From Prado023 sp963788325 (GTDB lineage: Bacteria > Actinomycetota > Actinomycetes > S36-B12 > CAIYMF01), in the NCBI GenBank assembly GCA_963788325.1, contig CAWBGJ010000015.1:434001-498000 (forward strand): a stretch of DNA of 64,000 nucleotides. Direction: 5' to 3'. This document shows positions 42,860 to 52,521 of this stretch, piece by piece. Under the pieces are notes generated by a model. That model had not been told where the DNA came from and did no database searches. It was given only the letters and a program-made list of their open reading frames with translations. Each line of letters begins with the position of its first letter. The stretch's first letter is position 1. The position numbers were made by a program, and so were the translations under genes.

Positions 42860-45800
42860 TCAGCCGATGGGGGTGACGGTGAGGTCGTCGATGATCGCAA
42901 CGGTCGGTGCGTTCGTGGTGGACGCTGACAGGTAGGGCAGAACTGAAACCCCACCCGCAGCCTGGAGCGACGCCGTCGAGTCCGTGTTCGTCACGTTCCA
43001 CGCACTGGGCTCATCAGAACCAACCGCCCACGCCTTCGCCCGCAGCGTGGCAGGCGAACCCGACACCTGGAACCGCAGATTGACCAAGTCGCCGGCCGAC
43101 ACCGTCAGCCCGGACACCGTCCCACCCGTGAGCGTGGACACCGCACCGTTGACGTTGCGCTGCAAGTGCAACCACACCACACCATCAGGCAGGAACCGCA
43201 ACCGTGCCACATACGCCGAGTTGCCGCTGGCGCGCGCACCCACCGACATATACATGCCACCGCCGGTAGCCACCTTGTCCAAGCCGGCCTTCAGCCGCAC
43301 ATCAGTATCGACCTCATTGATCGCCAACAACGCCTGACGTGAGGAACCCGGAGTCAACGTGACCCGACCGACCCCGCCACCAACCGAGAACGGAGACACG
43401 CTGCCACCAGACAACGCCCACGCCCCACCAGTATCAGCAGTCCCCCAACCACCGGACACCGACCGACCGAACGCATCAGCGGCCAACACACCAGCAACCG
43501 GAGCAGTCACCGTGACCGACTTCGTCACCGAACCCGTCGCACCCTGGTCATCAGTGACCGTGAGCTTCACGTCGTAGTCGTCAGCAGCACCATAGGTGTG
43601 CTCCGGAGTCTTACCCGTCCCCGTGGCACCATCACCGAACTCCCACGCATAAGACGCGATCGACCCATCAGAATCCGAAGACTCATCAGCATCGAAGGAC
43701 ACCTTCAGACCCACCGGCGTCGCCGAGAACTCCGCCACCGGCGCCGAGTTGACCACCGGAGCAGTCACCGTGACCGACTTCGTCACCGAATCCGACGCAG
43801 CGTCATCGTCGGTGACCGTCAACTTCACGTCGTAGTCGCCAGCAGCACCATAGGTGTGCTCCGGAGTCTTACCCGTCCCCGTGGCACCATCACCGAACTC
43901 CCACGCATAAGACGCGATCGACCCATCAGAATCCGAAGACTCATCAGCATCGAAGGACACCTCCAGACCCACCGGCGTCGCCGAGAACTCCGCCACCGGC
44001 TTGACGTTGGACGGCGGAGTAGCCCCGATGGGGGTGACGGTGAGGTCGTCGATGATCGCAACGGTCGGTGCGTTCGTGGTGGACGCTGACAGGTAGGGCA
44101 GAACTGAAACCCCACCCGCAGCCTGGAGCGACGCCGTCGAGTCCGTGTTCGTCACGTTCCACGCACTGGGCTCATCAGAACCAACCGCCCACGCCTTCGC
44201 CCGCAGCGTGGCAGGCGAACCCGACACCTGGAACCGCAGATTGACCAAGTCGCCGGCCGACACCGTCAGCCCGGACACCGTCCCACCCGTGAGCGTGGAC
44301 ACCGCACCGTTGACGTTGCGCTGCAAGTGCAACCACACCACACCATCAGGCAGGAACCGCAACCGTGCCACATACGCCGAGTTGCCGCTGGCGCGCGCAC
44401 CCACCGACATATACATGCCACCGCCGGTAGCCACCTTGTCCAAGCCGGCCTTCAGCCGCACATCAGTATCGACCTCATTGATCGCCAACAACGCCTGACG
44501 TGAGGAACCCGGAGTCAACGTGACCCGACCGACCCCGCCACCAACCGAGAACGGAGACACGCTGCCACCAGACAACGCCCACGCCCCACCAGTATCAGCA
44601 GTCCCCCAACCACCGGACACCGACCGACCGAACGCATCAGCGGCCAACACACCAGCAACCGGAGCAGTCACCGTGACCGACTTCGTCACCGAACCCGTCG
44701 CACCCTGGTCATCAGTGACCGTGAGCTTCACGTCGTAAGTACCCGCCGCCGCGAACGTGTACGACGCCGTCACCCCCGACCCCGCGCCCTGGCCACCGAA
44801 GTCCCACGCATAAGACACGATCGACCCATCGTCAGAGGACGCACCCGCATCCACCAAGACCCCCAGGTCCGTGACCTCAGCACTGAAGTCAGCCACCGGA
44901 TCCGCATTGACCACCGGAGCAGTCACCGTGACCGACTTCGTCACCGAACCCGTCGCACCCTGGTCATCAGTGACCGTGAGCTTCACGTCGTAAGTGCCCG
45001 CCGCCGCGAACGTGTACGACGCCGTCACCCCCGACCCCGCGCCCTGGCCACCGAAGTCCCACGCATAAGACACGATCGACCCATCGTCAGAGGACGCACC
45101 CGCATCCACCAACACCCCCAGGTCCGTGACCTCAGCACTGAAGTCAGCCACCGGATCCGCATTGACCACCGGAGCAGTCACCGTGACCGACTTCGTCACC
45201 GAACCCGTCGCACCCTGGTCATCAGTGACCGTGAGCTTCACGTCGTAAGTACCCGCCGCCGCGAACGTGTACGACGCCGTCACCCCCGACCCCGCGCCCT
45301 GGCCACCGAAGTCCCACGCATAAGACACGATCGACCCATCGTCAGAGGACGCACCCGCATCCACCAACACCCCCAGGTCCGTGACCTCAGCACTGAAGTC
45401 AGCCACCGGATCCGCATTGACCACCGGAGCAGTCACCGTGACCGACTTCGTCACCGAACCCGTCGCACCCTGGTCATCAGTGACCGTGAGCTTCACGTCG
45501 TAAGTACCCGCCGCCGCGAACGTGTACGACGCCGTCACCCCCGACCCCGCGCCCTGGCCACCGAAGTCCCACGCATAAGACACGATCGACCCATCGTCAG
45601 AGGACGCACCCGCATCCACCAACACCCCCAGGTCCGTGACCTCAGCACTGAAGTCAGCCACCGGATCCGCATTGACCACCGGAGCAGTCACCGTGACCGA
45701 CTTCGTCACCGAACCCGTCGCACCCTGGTCATCAGTGACCGTGAGCTTCACGTCGTAAGTACCCGCCGCCGCGAACGTGTACGACGCCGTCACCCCCGAC

Positions 45801-48800
45801 CCAGCCGCCAGCCCACCGAAGTCCCAAGCGTAGGACGCGATCGTCCCATCGTCAGAGGACGCACCCGCATCCACCAACACCCCCAGGTCCGTGACCTCAG
45901 CACTGAAGTCAGCCACCGGATCCGCATTGACCACCGGAGCAGTCACCGTGACCGACTTCGTCACCGAACCCGTCGCACCCTGGTCATCAGTGACCGTGAG
46001 CTTCACGTCGTAAGTACCCGCCGCCGCGAACGTGTACGACGCCGTCACCCCCGACCCCGCGCCCTGGCCACCGAAGTCCCACGCATAAGACACGATCGAC
46101 CCATCGTCAGAGGACGCACCCGCATCCACCAACACCCCCAGGTCCGTGACCTCAGCACTGAAGTCAGCCACCGGCGGCTCGTTGACAACCGGACCGCTGC
46201 CCGCCTCGAAGTGGGAAAGCACGGCCTGCGGGGTCAAGACGGTGCCGTAGACAGCGACCTCGTCGACCAGACCGGCGAAGTAGTTGCTCGATGCGCCGCC
46301 CCACGTGACGTCGCCCCCGACCCGCCAGTACCCGTTGTACGCCTGCGCCGTGGTCGCGGGGTTCGTGCCCACCAACTGGCCGTCGACGTACAGCTTCATC
46401 CCGTCTGCGCCCTGCGTGGCCACCATGTGATGCCACTGGCCGTCGTTGTACGACGAGCTGGAGTCGATGACGTCGGCACGACCGTTCCAGACCCCAAAAC
46501 GCAGTCGGCCATCGTCGAACATGTAGACGTGGCGGTCGTAGCTACTGCTGTTGCCCGTCTGCTGGTTACCGAAGCCGATCAGCTTGCCGCCGCGGTTGGT
46601 GGTGGTCTGGAACCACAGCTCCTGCGAGTAGACCGAAGGGCCGGGCACCGGATCGTTGGAGGACAGCAAACCGTCGCTGCCGTTCAGCGAGGTGGAGGTA
46701 CCCGTCACGACGCCAGTCGTGGCCCGCTCGTACCCCCCGGAGGCGATCCCGTCGACGCCGTTGAGTGTCGTATCGAGGACGGCCGAACCTGAAGCCTCGT
46801 TGAGGCGCCAGAACAACTCGGGATCCGAGTCATAGACGGCCGAGCCATAGATGTCCGCCGGCCGGCCACCGACCTTGATGGACTGCGAGGTCGTCGCGGT
46901 CGCCCCCTGGTCGTCGGTCACCGTCAGGCCGACGGTGTAGATGCCGGCGGTCGCATAGGTATGCGAGGCCTGCTCACCGGTGCCGGTCGATCCATCCCCG
47001 AACTCCCACGCCCACGCCTCGACCGAACCGTCCGGATCGCTCGAGACAGACCCGTCGAAAGTCACGTCGAGGTCCGACTTGGTGACCGAGAAATCGGCCA
47101 CTGGCGACAGGGTGCGACCGCTGGCCTTGAAGTGACTCCGGACCTGCGCATCGGTCAGCGCGGCCGGATAGATGGCTACCTCGTCGATCGAGCCGTTGAG
47201 GTAGAAGCTCGAGCCGGTGCCGGGCCAGCCGTTCGTGTTGTCACCACCGATTCGCCAATACCCGGTGTAGTCCTGCGCGGCGGTCGTGGAGGCATCTCTG
47301 GCCACCTCGACACCGTCGATGTACAGAACCATCCCGTCAGCGGACAGCGAGGCGACGATGTGGTGCCACGCGCCGTCGTTGAAGCCGGGCCCGGAAGCGA
47401 TCCGCCGCACCCCGCCCGGGTAGACCCCGAAGGAGATGGCGCCGGCGTTGTTCATGTAGACGTGCCGGTCGTAGCTGTTGCTTGCGGCGGTGTTCCTGTT
47501 TCCGAAACCGACGATCTTTCCGCCCGAGGTGCTGGTCGTGTTGACCCATGCCTCGACCGTGAAGGTCTGTGGCCCGGGGATCGCGTTGACGCTGGCGGCA
47601 GGGACGCTGTTGTTCGTGCCCGGGAAGCGGGAAGCCAGGTCACCGTCCATTGCGCCGCCGGCTCCGCGGACAACGTCACCGGCGAGGGTGAGGTCGTTGG
47701 CGCCGGCCCAGTCGTATCCCGTCGTCCCACTCATCTCGCCAAGCGGCCAGTACGCGTTCGCACCGTCAGATGCAACAGCAGTGCGGTATGGGCTGCTGGC
47801 CACCGAACCCTCAGGCACTGTGGTGCTGGTCGCTGCGGTGGGCCCTCCGTTGCCCCAAGGATCGAGGAACCTGATTCGGTACTCGACTGTGGTACCGGGC
47901 GTCGCCTGAGTGTCAGTGAACGCGACGTTGGGGCGGTTCCACCATGCGCTGTCCTGCTGCATCGTGTGGATGGTGCTCCAGGCGCCACCGGGCACCCGGC
48001 GCTGGATGTCGTAGGTGATCTGACGATTGTCCCGATCCCAGACGGTCTTCCAGGAGACGCGCACGGCCCCAGGAGCCAGTGAGACCAGTTGGACGTTCAT
48101 CTCACCGCTGCCACGCGGGCCATCCTTGTTCGCTGCCACATCAGCTGTCGTGAAGCGCACAAGGCCCTGCTGGGCGGACCCGTTGACGCGGGGGAACTCG
48201 CCACCGACGACGAGGTACTTGCTGGTGCCTTCGACAGTCCATGCAGACTGCGCCTGACCGGTGAAACTGCCGACCTCGATCGTGGGGCTCCAATGCAGGA
48301 GCCGAGGCTTCGGGTAGCCCGCGTAATCGCCGCTGAGGTTGACGCCATCGGGAACCGTCGTCGTCGCGAGCGCGCGCTCGAAGGTCCACGGCTCGGTCTG
48401 TGGGTGCCCCCCGATGGGCGAGCAGTTGTGTGGGTGACCCACCGAGTAGAGGACGTCACCGACGGGCTGCACGTCATAGGTGTCGCCCTTGCACCCATTG
48501 AGCCAGATGATGGCTCCGTCATCGGCCTTCGCCGCGAAACTACCCTCGAACTCGCTGGGTCCGTAGTAGTCGTAGCTGGACCCGTACACGACGTCGCCGA
48601 CCGACTTCAGCGTCAGGATCGCGGCGTTCTCCGTGTAGTTGGCAACGGACGCATTGATCTTCCACTGACGCGGGGCACCGGATACCGCATCCACGGCACC
48701 CATTCCCTTGGCGTCGGTGACCACAGGGTTGTCAGGATCGGCTGGGTCCACGTAGGTGAGGGTGGCGAAGTGCCCGGCGATCACCACGTTACCGATCCCC

Positions 48801-49483
48801 TGCGGCACGGTCAGCCCCTGAACGGGCAGATCGGCTTGCGGCGCCCAGGCCCTGAGCGCGCCCGTGGTTGAAGAGACGGCTGCAAGGCGCGTCCGCGCGG
48901 TGTTGTTGACGGCGGTGAAGATGCCCCCGAGGTAGACGGTGTCACCAGATACCGCGATGGCGTTGACTGTGGCGTTGGCCGAGGCGGTGAAGCTTGTGTC
49001 GACGGAGCCAGAGTCAGAGCGGAGGGAGACGACTCTGGAGCTGCTCGTACCGTTCACTGTGCTGAACTGGCCGACGATGTAGACCCGGGACCCATCTGCG
49101 GACGCTGCAATGGACTTGCCCTGAGCATTGAGCGAGGGCGCCCAAGCCTTCAGCGCGCCCGTCTCGAGATCGAACGCCATCGCGTTGTTGCGCGTGACCT
49201 CCCCGCTGCCGCCGGCGGCCACTCCGGGCGGTCGGGCCTTGGTGAAGCTGCCCGTGACGTACACGGTGTTGCCAACGATCACCTGGTCCCAGACCACCCC
49301 ATTGACCTGAGCGGTGGGCAAGGCATCCGAGGTCACAGTACTGACCGTCTCCGGCGGTTGGGGCTTGCTGTCGGCCATGCCTGGAGCCGCCACGACGGAG
49401 ACGAGCGCAGCGCCGCCGAGCGCACCGATAGCCAGCCGACGGGCGGCCGAGTGCGCGCGATCGCGCAGGGGGATTGCAGACAT
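42860..49483 (-). CDS. Giant secreted multidomain repeat protein
   Basis: A 2207-residue exported protein (signal LAIGALGGAALVSVVAAPGM). Order from the N-terminus: a delta-60-like beta-propeller region (about 60-480: GNTVYVTGSFTKA, VYIVGQFSTVNG, VYLGGIFTAVNN); an FN3-like domain (about 490-580); LamG (600-790, SYDRHVYMNNAGAISFGVYP); one PKD; a second LamG (890-1090); six near-identical 85-residue PKD domains (1100-1610, with AWDFGGQGAGSG replacing the usual FGDG); a GWG module; two PKD; a second GWG module ending at TVTPIG. No sortase signal or membrane tail is present. It is probably an extracellular matrix or adhesion protein. GAGGG sits before ATG 49483, 62 nt after the lipoprotein. Confidence 0.82.
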   Translation of the reverse strand: MSAIPLRDRAHSAARRLAIGALGGAALVSVVAAPGMADSKPQPPETVSTVTSDALPTAQVNGVVWDQVIVGNTVYVTGSFTKARPPGVAAGGSGEVTRNNAMAFDLETGALKAWAPSLNAQGKSIAASADGSRVYIVGQFSTVNGTSSSRVVSLRSDSGSVDTSFTASANATVNAIAVSGDTVYLGGIFTAVNNTARTRLAAVSSTTGALRAWAPQADLPVQGLTVPQGIGNVVIAGHFATLTYVDPADPDNPVVTDAKGMGAVDAVSGAPRQWKINASVANYTENAAILTLKSVGDVVYGSSYDYYGPSEFEGSFAAKADDGAIIWLNGCKGDTYDVQPVGDVLYSVGHPHNCSPIGGHPQTEPWTFERALATTTVPDGVNLSGDYAGYPKPRLLHWSPTIEVGSFTGQAQSAWTVEGTSKYLVVGGEFPRVNGSAQQGLVRFTTADVAANKDGPRGSGEMNVQLVSLAPGAVRVSWKTVWDRDNRQITYDIQRRVPGGAWSTIHTMQQDSAWWNRPNVAFTDTQATPGTTVEYRIRFLDPWGNGGPTAATSTTVPEGSVASSPYRTAVASDGANAYWPLGEMSGTTGYDWAGANDLTLAGDVVRGAGGAMDGDLASRFPGTNNSVPAASVNAIPGPQTFTVEAWVNTTSTSGGKIVGFGNRNTAASNSYDRHVYMNNAGAISFGVYPGGVRRIASGPGFNDGAWHHIVASLSADGMVLYIDGVEVARDASTTAAQDYTGYWRIGGDNTNGWPGTGSSFYLNGSIDEVAIYPAALTDAQVRSHFKASGRTLSPVADFSVTKSDLDVTFDGSVSSDPDGSVEAWAWEFGDGSTGTGEQASHTYATAGIYTVGLTVTDDQGATATTSQSIKVGGRPADIYGSAVYDSDPELFWRLNEASGSAVLDTTLNGVDGIASGGYERATTGVVTGTSTSLNGSDGLLSSNDPVPGPSVYSQELWFQTTTNRGGKLIGFGNQQTGNSSSYDRHVYMFDDGRLRFGVWNGRADVIDSSSSYNDGQWHHMVATQGADGMKLYVDGQLVGTNPATTAQAYNGYWRVGGDVTWGGASSNYFAGLVDEVAVYGTVLTPQAVLSHFEAGSGPVVNEPPVADFSAEVTDLGVLVDAGASSDDGSIVSYAWDFGGQGAGSGVTASYTFAAAGTYDVKLTVTDDQGATGSVTKSVTVTAPVVNADPVADFSAEVTDLGVLVDAGASSDDGTIASYAWDFGGLAAGSGVTASYTFAAAGTYDVKLTVTDDQGATGSVTKSVTVTAPVVNADPVADFSAEVTDLGVLVDAGASSDDGSIVSYAWDFGGQGAGSGVTASYTFAAAGTYDVKLTVTDDQGATGSVTKSVTVTAPVVNADPVADFSAEVTDLGVLVDAGASSDDGSIVSYAWDFGGQGAGSGVTASYTFAAAGTYDVKLTVTDDQGATGSVTKSVTVTAPVVNADPVADFSAEVTDLGVLVDAGASSDDGSIVSYAWDFGGQGAGSGVTASYTFAAAGTYDVKLTVTDDQGATGSVTKSVTVTAPVVNADPVADFSAEVTDLGVLVDAGASSDDGSIVSYAWDFGGQGAGSGVTASYTFAAAGTYDVKLTVTDDQGATGSVTKSVTVTAPVAGVLAADAFGRSVSGGWGTADTGGAWALSGGSVSPFSVGGGVGRVTLTPGSSRQALLAINEVDTDVRLKAGLDKVATGGGMYMSVGARASGNSAYVARLRFLPDGVVWLHLQRNVNGAVSTLTGGTVSGLTVSAGDLVNLRFQVSGSPATLRAKAWAVGSDEPSAWNVTNTDSTASLQAAGGVSVLPYLSASTTNAPTVAIIDDLTVTPIGATPPSNVKPVAEFSATPVGLEVSFDADESSDSDGSIASYAWEFGDGATGTGKTPEHTYGAAGDYDVKLTVTDDDAASDSVTKSVTVTAPVVNSAPVAEFSATPVGLKVSFDADESSDSDGSIASYAWEFGDGATGTGKTPEHTYGAADDYDVKLTVTDDQGATGSVTKSVTVTAPVAGVLAADAFGRSVSGGWGTADTGGAWALSGGSVSPFSVGGGVGRVTLTPGSSRQALLAINEVDTDVRLKAGLDKVATGGGMYMSVGARASGNSAYVARLRFLPDGVVWLHLQRNVNGAVSTLTGGTVSGLTVSAGDLVNLRFQVSGSPATLRAKAWAVGSDEPSAWNVTNTDSTASLQAAGGVSVLPYLSASTTNAPTVAIIDDLTVTPIG
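42864..44737. repeat. 713-bp direct repeat within the giant gene
   Basis: Positions 42864-43576 and 44025-44737 appear identical and are spaced by exactly 1161 bp (387 codons). They encode the GWG module plus the end of a PKD domain. Loss or gain by recombination between them would keep the reading frame. Confidence 0.9.
44645..46174. repeat. Six 255-bp tandem PKD repeats
   Basis: Units are spaced at exactly 255 bp (CGTCGTAAGT-type signposts at 44731, 44986, 45241, 45496, 45751 and 46006). They are almost identical in DNA. The fifth unit in plus-strand order (45751-46005) diverges for about 30 bp (GCCAGCCCACCGAAGTCC region) and reads GLAAGSG in place of GQGAGSG. Boundaries are approximate. 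Confidence 0.9.
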
Positions 49484-49545
49484 TGTGACCCTCGTCTTTG
49501 AGATGGAGTTCTGATTGTGGAACCGCTTGTGGGTGGTGGCCGGTC

Positions 49546-50205
49546 TCATGGCTTCACGACTACTACGTCCGTGGCACCGTTGTGCTCAACCTCGATGCGC
49601 AGCGAATCCGACGATGCGCCGCCAGGCATCCGGAACACGTAGACACCAGATGCCTCCTTGCCCGGAGCCAACGAGCCGCGCATGGGGTCTGAGGGCTCCG
49701 CCATGCTGGTGTCGGCGGGCACGTCGCCGTACAGAGCGTTGACGGCGAGACCGCTGAGGTCCAGGGGTGACTCGGACTCGTTGCGGATCTCTACTGTCAC
49801 CGCGATCCCTGCTCCAGAGATCTCACCGGGCCCGATGGCTTCGATGTTCACGCCGCGGGGTTCGGAGACCGTCACCACGATGCCTGAGTTGATGGCGACA
49901 TCTACTCCTGCGTCGACCACCGGCAAGTCGACGGTTCCGACCTCCCCAGGCGCAGCGGGGTCGGCGTCGGTTGAATCGGAGTCATCGGAGGTCTGGGTCG
50001 CGGCCGGCTCGGCCGACTCGCCCGCTGGATCAACCGACGTGGACGCAGTTGCGGCCGCTGTTGGCTCAGTCGATGACGACGCACCCGTCGGTACTACCTG
50101 GGTCCCACAGGCACCCAGGAGAAGCGCGCAAGCGACGACCAGCGTCGCCACCGCAGGCGGCCCGGCCAAGTTCTTGCGCGATCGTCGTTCACTACCGGCA
50201 GCCAT
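49546..50205 (-). CDS. Lipoprotein with Ig-like domain
   Basis: A 219-residue protein. The signal sequence VATLVVACALLLGACG ends in a lipobox (L-L-G-A-C) that predicts a lipid-anchored cysteine near residue 33. A long Ser/Thr/Ala/Asp linker follows, then a beta-rich domain from about residue 90 (VDLPVVDAGVDVAINSGIVV, GAGIAVTVEIRNESESPLDL, KEASGVYVFRMPGGASSDSL), similar in shape to DUF4352-like Ig-fold lipoproteins. It lies directly upstream of the giant repeat protein and may anchor or assemble it; that is inference. AAGGAGAG precedes the ATG. Confidence 0.75.
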   Translation of the reverse strand: MAAGSERRSRKNLAGPPAVATLVVACALLLGACGTQVVPTGASSSTEPTAAATASTSVDPAGESAEPAATQTSDDSDSTDADPAAPGEVGTVDLPVVDAGVDVAINSGIVVTVSEPRGVNIEAIGPGEISGAGIAVTVEIRNESESPLDLSGLAVNALYGDVPADTSMAEPSDPMRGSLAPGKEASGVYVFRMPGGASSDSLRIEVEHNGATDVVVVKP

Positions 50206-50309
50206 CAGCGCTGCTCTCCTTCACCCATCATGGAGGTCGAAGCACCGGACTCCGGTGTTCGCAGGTCTTGCCGGCCTGCTCCTGCCCGAACTCGGTGGTT
50301 GATAAACAC
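50205..50309 (-). CDS. Candidate 34-codon upstream ORF coupled to the lipoprotein
   Basis: GTG at 50309 follows AGGAGGG by 7 nt and opens a 34-codon frame. Its TGA shares one base with the lipoprotein ATG (TGATG). No conserved domain is expected at this length. The peptide is not similar to the sORF at 57234. It could regulate translation of the downstream gene. Reading frames of this length arise by chance in high-GC DNA, so confidence is limited. Confidence 0.35.
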   Translation of the reverse strand: MFINHRVRAGAGRQDLRTPESGASTSMMGEGEQR

Positions 50310-50410
50310 GCCTAGACCCTCCTGAGTCCGCAAAGGCATTCGCTACTTTGCGTGATGCCGCAAGAGCTCGACGACCCGCCTGTGACTGACGCCATGTTTG
50401 ATATGTGAAG

Positions 50411-50470
50411 AGAATACCAGCCAAAGGTGACTTTCTGTGATCGTCCCCTGATAATGTCCCCCGTTCGCGC
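50411..50470 (-). promoter_or_regulatory. Conserved 40-bp element plus -10 box, copy A
   Basis: Plus-strand positions 50431-50470 match 57456-57495 at 33 of 40 bases; the first 18, CTTTCTGTGATCGTCCCC, are identical. Two GTCCCC units are 13 bp apart start to start. Read on the minus strand, AGGTATTCT-like DNA follows with TATTCT at 50416-50411, 14 nt beyond the element. The lipoprotein ATG is about 205 nt further. Likely an activator-dependent promoter region. Confidence 0.6.
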
Positions 50471-50793
50471 ACGGTGCGAAGTCTTCCGATTGCTCTGCGT
50501 GTGGTCCAGCGCCTGTCGCTGCCGCAGGACAGTCACGCGAGCCAAGATCCGACCGGTCGAGCCCCCATACCGCCGGCCCTCCTCAGCTCATCGATGGCTC
50601 CTCTTGCCCCCATGCGAGGCCCGACATCCACGGGCTGCCCGACTACGATCCGTGACCACGAGCGCGGTTCCCAAGACGGGGGTCACCGGAACCGCTCTGG
50701 CGACGAACCAGAGCAATCCCCTGATCGGGTGACAGGCGCACCTGAGGAGGCGCGGCACTCAGGACCCGACCAGGTCGACCCGACGAACGATGT
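50471..50793. other. Intergenic region upstream of beta-helix copy 4
   Basis: A 323-bp stretch between the conserved element and the next plus-strand gene. I see no gene, RNA or convincing promoter in it. Confidence 0.5.
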
Positions 50794-52389
50794 ATGCATG
50801 TCATGCGATTGGCCGTCTCTGCCCTCCTGGTCGGCACAGTCCTGGCCCCTCTCCACGTCGCCGCTGACCCGGCTGAGGCCCTGGGGGCGCCCTCCGGCGC
50901 TTCGACCAGCAGCTCTGGGTGGACTGCGCGTCAGGACCGCACGACCAGAATCACCGGATGGCCGACTGCGAGGGTCGTCGTAGGCGGGAAGACGTCCCGA
51001 TTGCTGGTGACCGTCTCCGGTCCGACGGGACGTCGGGTCAAGGTGAAGAAGAAGAAGGCAAATGGCAACTGGCGGGTCGTACGCGTGCTCCCGACGAGCA
51101 AGGCACGCAGCGTCGACCTCTCGTTCATACTGACGAGGGGGGGAACGTGGAGGGTCCGCGTGCCCTCGCACTCAGGGTGGTCGGCCAAGAGCACCCCGCT
51201 CAGGCGCATCGTCCAAGCGAAGGCAAGCGCCCTGGACCCGACACCCACCAACACCTCCAAGACGCCCCCGAACACCGGATCGGGCATTTCGACGGCGGCT
51301 CGACGTCCGGCGGTTCCGTCGGGAGCGCCCGCATCCCTGGCCCCGGCTCGTCCCACCCCCACTCCCCCGGTGGCTCCACCCGTTCCGGAGCCAACTGTTC
51401 CTGCAACCCCTTCGGCAGTACCCGCTCCGCCCCCCACTACTCCCCCGGCAGCAGCGCCCGCTCCCACCCCGTCCACTTCGGCAGCCCCAGATCCGTCTGT
51501 AGCGCCCGATCCGCCAGCGGCCGTGATCCCGGGTCCGGGCCATGTCGGGGTCAGGTCAGGACCCCTGGCTCAGTTCTCTTCTGCTGATCGCCCCTATTCG
51601 GGGGACTACGTCAGCGGTGGGAAACTCCTCGTGAACACGGTGAATGCGGTCTACGAGAACTACCAGTTCGATCATCTGGTCGAGGTTCGCGCCCCGGGTG
51701 TTTCGTTCATCAATTGCTCGTTCCGGGGGACGGACCCGAATCCTGCAGACTCGTCCTTGTTGTACGTACGACCCGAGACCTTCCCTGGGGGTCAGCCCTC
51801 GGCGCAGGTAGTCGATTCCACGTTCATCCCCCGAGCACCGAACAACCACATCGATGGCGTCCGTGGTTCGAACTTCAGCTTGCGCAGAGTGGAGATCAGC
51901 AGAACCGTCGATGGGGTGCACGTTCACGGAACTCCCGACCGCTTGGATCCGAACGCAGGAAACGTCACGATTGCTGAGTCCTGGATCCACGACCTGATCC
52001 ACTACAACGACACCAGCCACTCCGACGGCACTCACAACGATGGGATTCAGATCGTTGGAGGTCGAAACGTCACCGTCACCGGTACCCGGATCGACGGATC
52101 GATCTACACGTCGGCCCTCATGATCGCCAAGGATCGCAATGAGATCTCCGACGTCATCCTCACTGGCAACTGGCTGGCGGGAGGCTCAGTGACCATCAAC
52201 GTCGCCGACAAGGCCTACGAGCCGATCAGCAGATTGCGAATCAACGACAACGTCTTCACCCGGGGGAGCACCGCGATCACCGACTTTGCCATGCTGGTCG
52301 GATCCAGGACCCGCGCGATCAGCACGGCCACCGGCAACACCTGGCACGACAAGACCACACCACCCCCATACATGCGAAACGGCGGATAG
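50794..52389 (+). CDS. Secreted beta-helix protein, EPS-island copy 4
   Basis: A 531-residue exported protein. Signal: RLAVSALLVGTVLAPLHVAA. Residues about 45-145 are the lysine-rich beta domain also found in copy 1 (TRITGWPTARVVVGG, VKVKKKKANGNWRVVRV, GTWRVRVPSHSGW). Residues 150-255 are a Pro/Ala/Thr linker. The beta-helix (about 260-531) has NAVYENYQFDHLVEVRAPGV, IDGVRGSNFSLRRVEIS, VDGVHVHG, SHSDGTHNDGIQIVGG, and NVFTRGSTAITDFAMLV. The best-matched relative is copy 3 in the helix but copy 1 in the N-terminus, showing domain exchange. ATG 50794 used; ATG 50803 is an alternative. Confidence 0.75.
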   Translation: MHVMRLAVSALLVGTVLAPLHVAADPAEALGAPSGASTSSSGWTARQDRTTRITGWPTARVVVGGKTSRLLVTVSGPTGRRVKVKKKKANGNWRVVRVLPTSKARSVDLSFILTRGGTWRVRVPSHSGWSAKSTPLRRIVQAKASALDPTPTNTSKTPPNTGSGISTAARRPAVPSGAPASLAPARPTPTPPVAPPVPEPTVPATPSAVPAPPPTTPPAAAPAPTPSTSAAPDPSVAPDPPAAVIPGPGHVGVRSGPLAQFSSADRPYSGDYVSGGKLLVNTVNAVYENYQFDHLVEVRAPGVSFINCSFRGTDPNPADSSLLYVRPETFPGGQPSAQVVDSTFIPRAPNNHIDGVRGSNFSLRRVEISRTVDGVHVHGTPDRLDPNAGNVTIAESWIHDLIHYNDTSHSDGTHNDGIQIVGGRNVTVTGTRIDGSIYTSALMIAKDRNEISDVILTGNWLAGGSVTINVADKAYEPISRLRINDNVFTRGSTAITDFAMLVGSRTRAISTATGNTWHDKTTPPPYMRNGG

Positions 52390-52521
52390 CGCCAAAGACG
52401 CCGAAAGCCGGTGGCCAGCAGCTGGGCGACCGACGAAGCGCCGAAACGCCGTAGATCACTTGAACTAGGCTTCCCGCAGCCAGCACGTTGGCGAATCCGT
52501 CTCAGCGAGCGGGGAAGCATT

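Noticed and set aside
44645..46174. CRISPR-like or satellite repeat
   Set aside because: The 255-bp units are coding, keep frame, and encode PKD domains. There are no short direct repeats with unique spacers.
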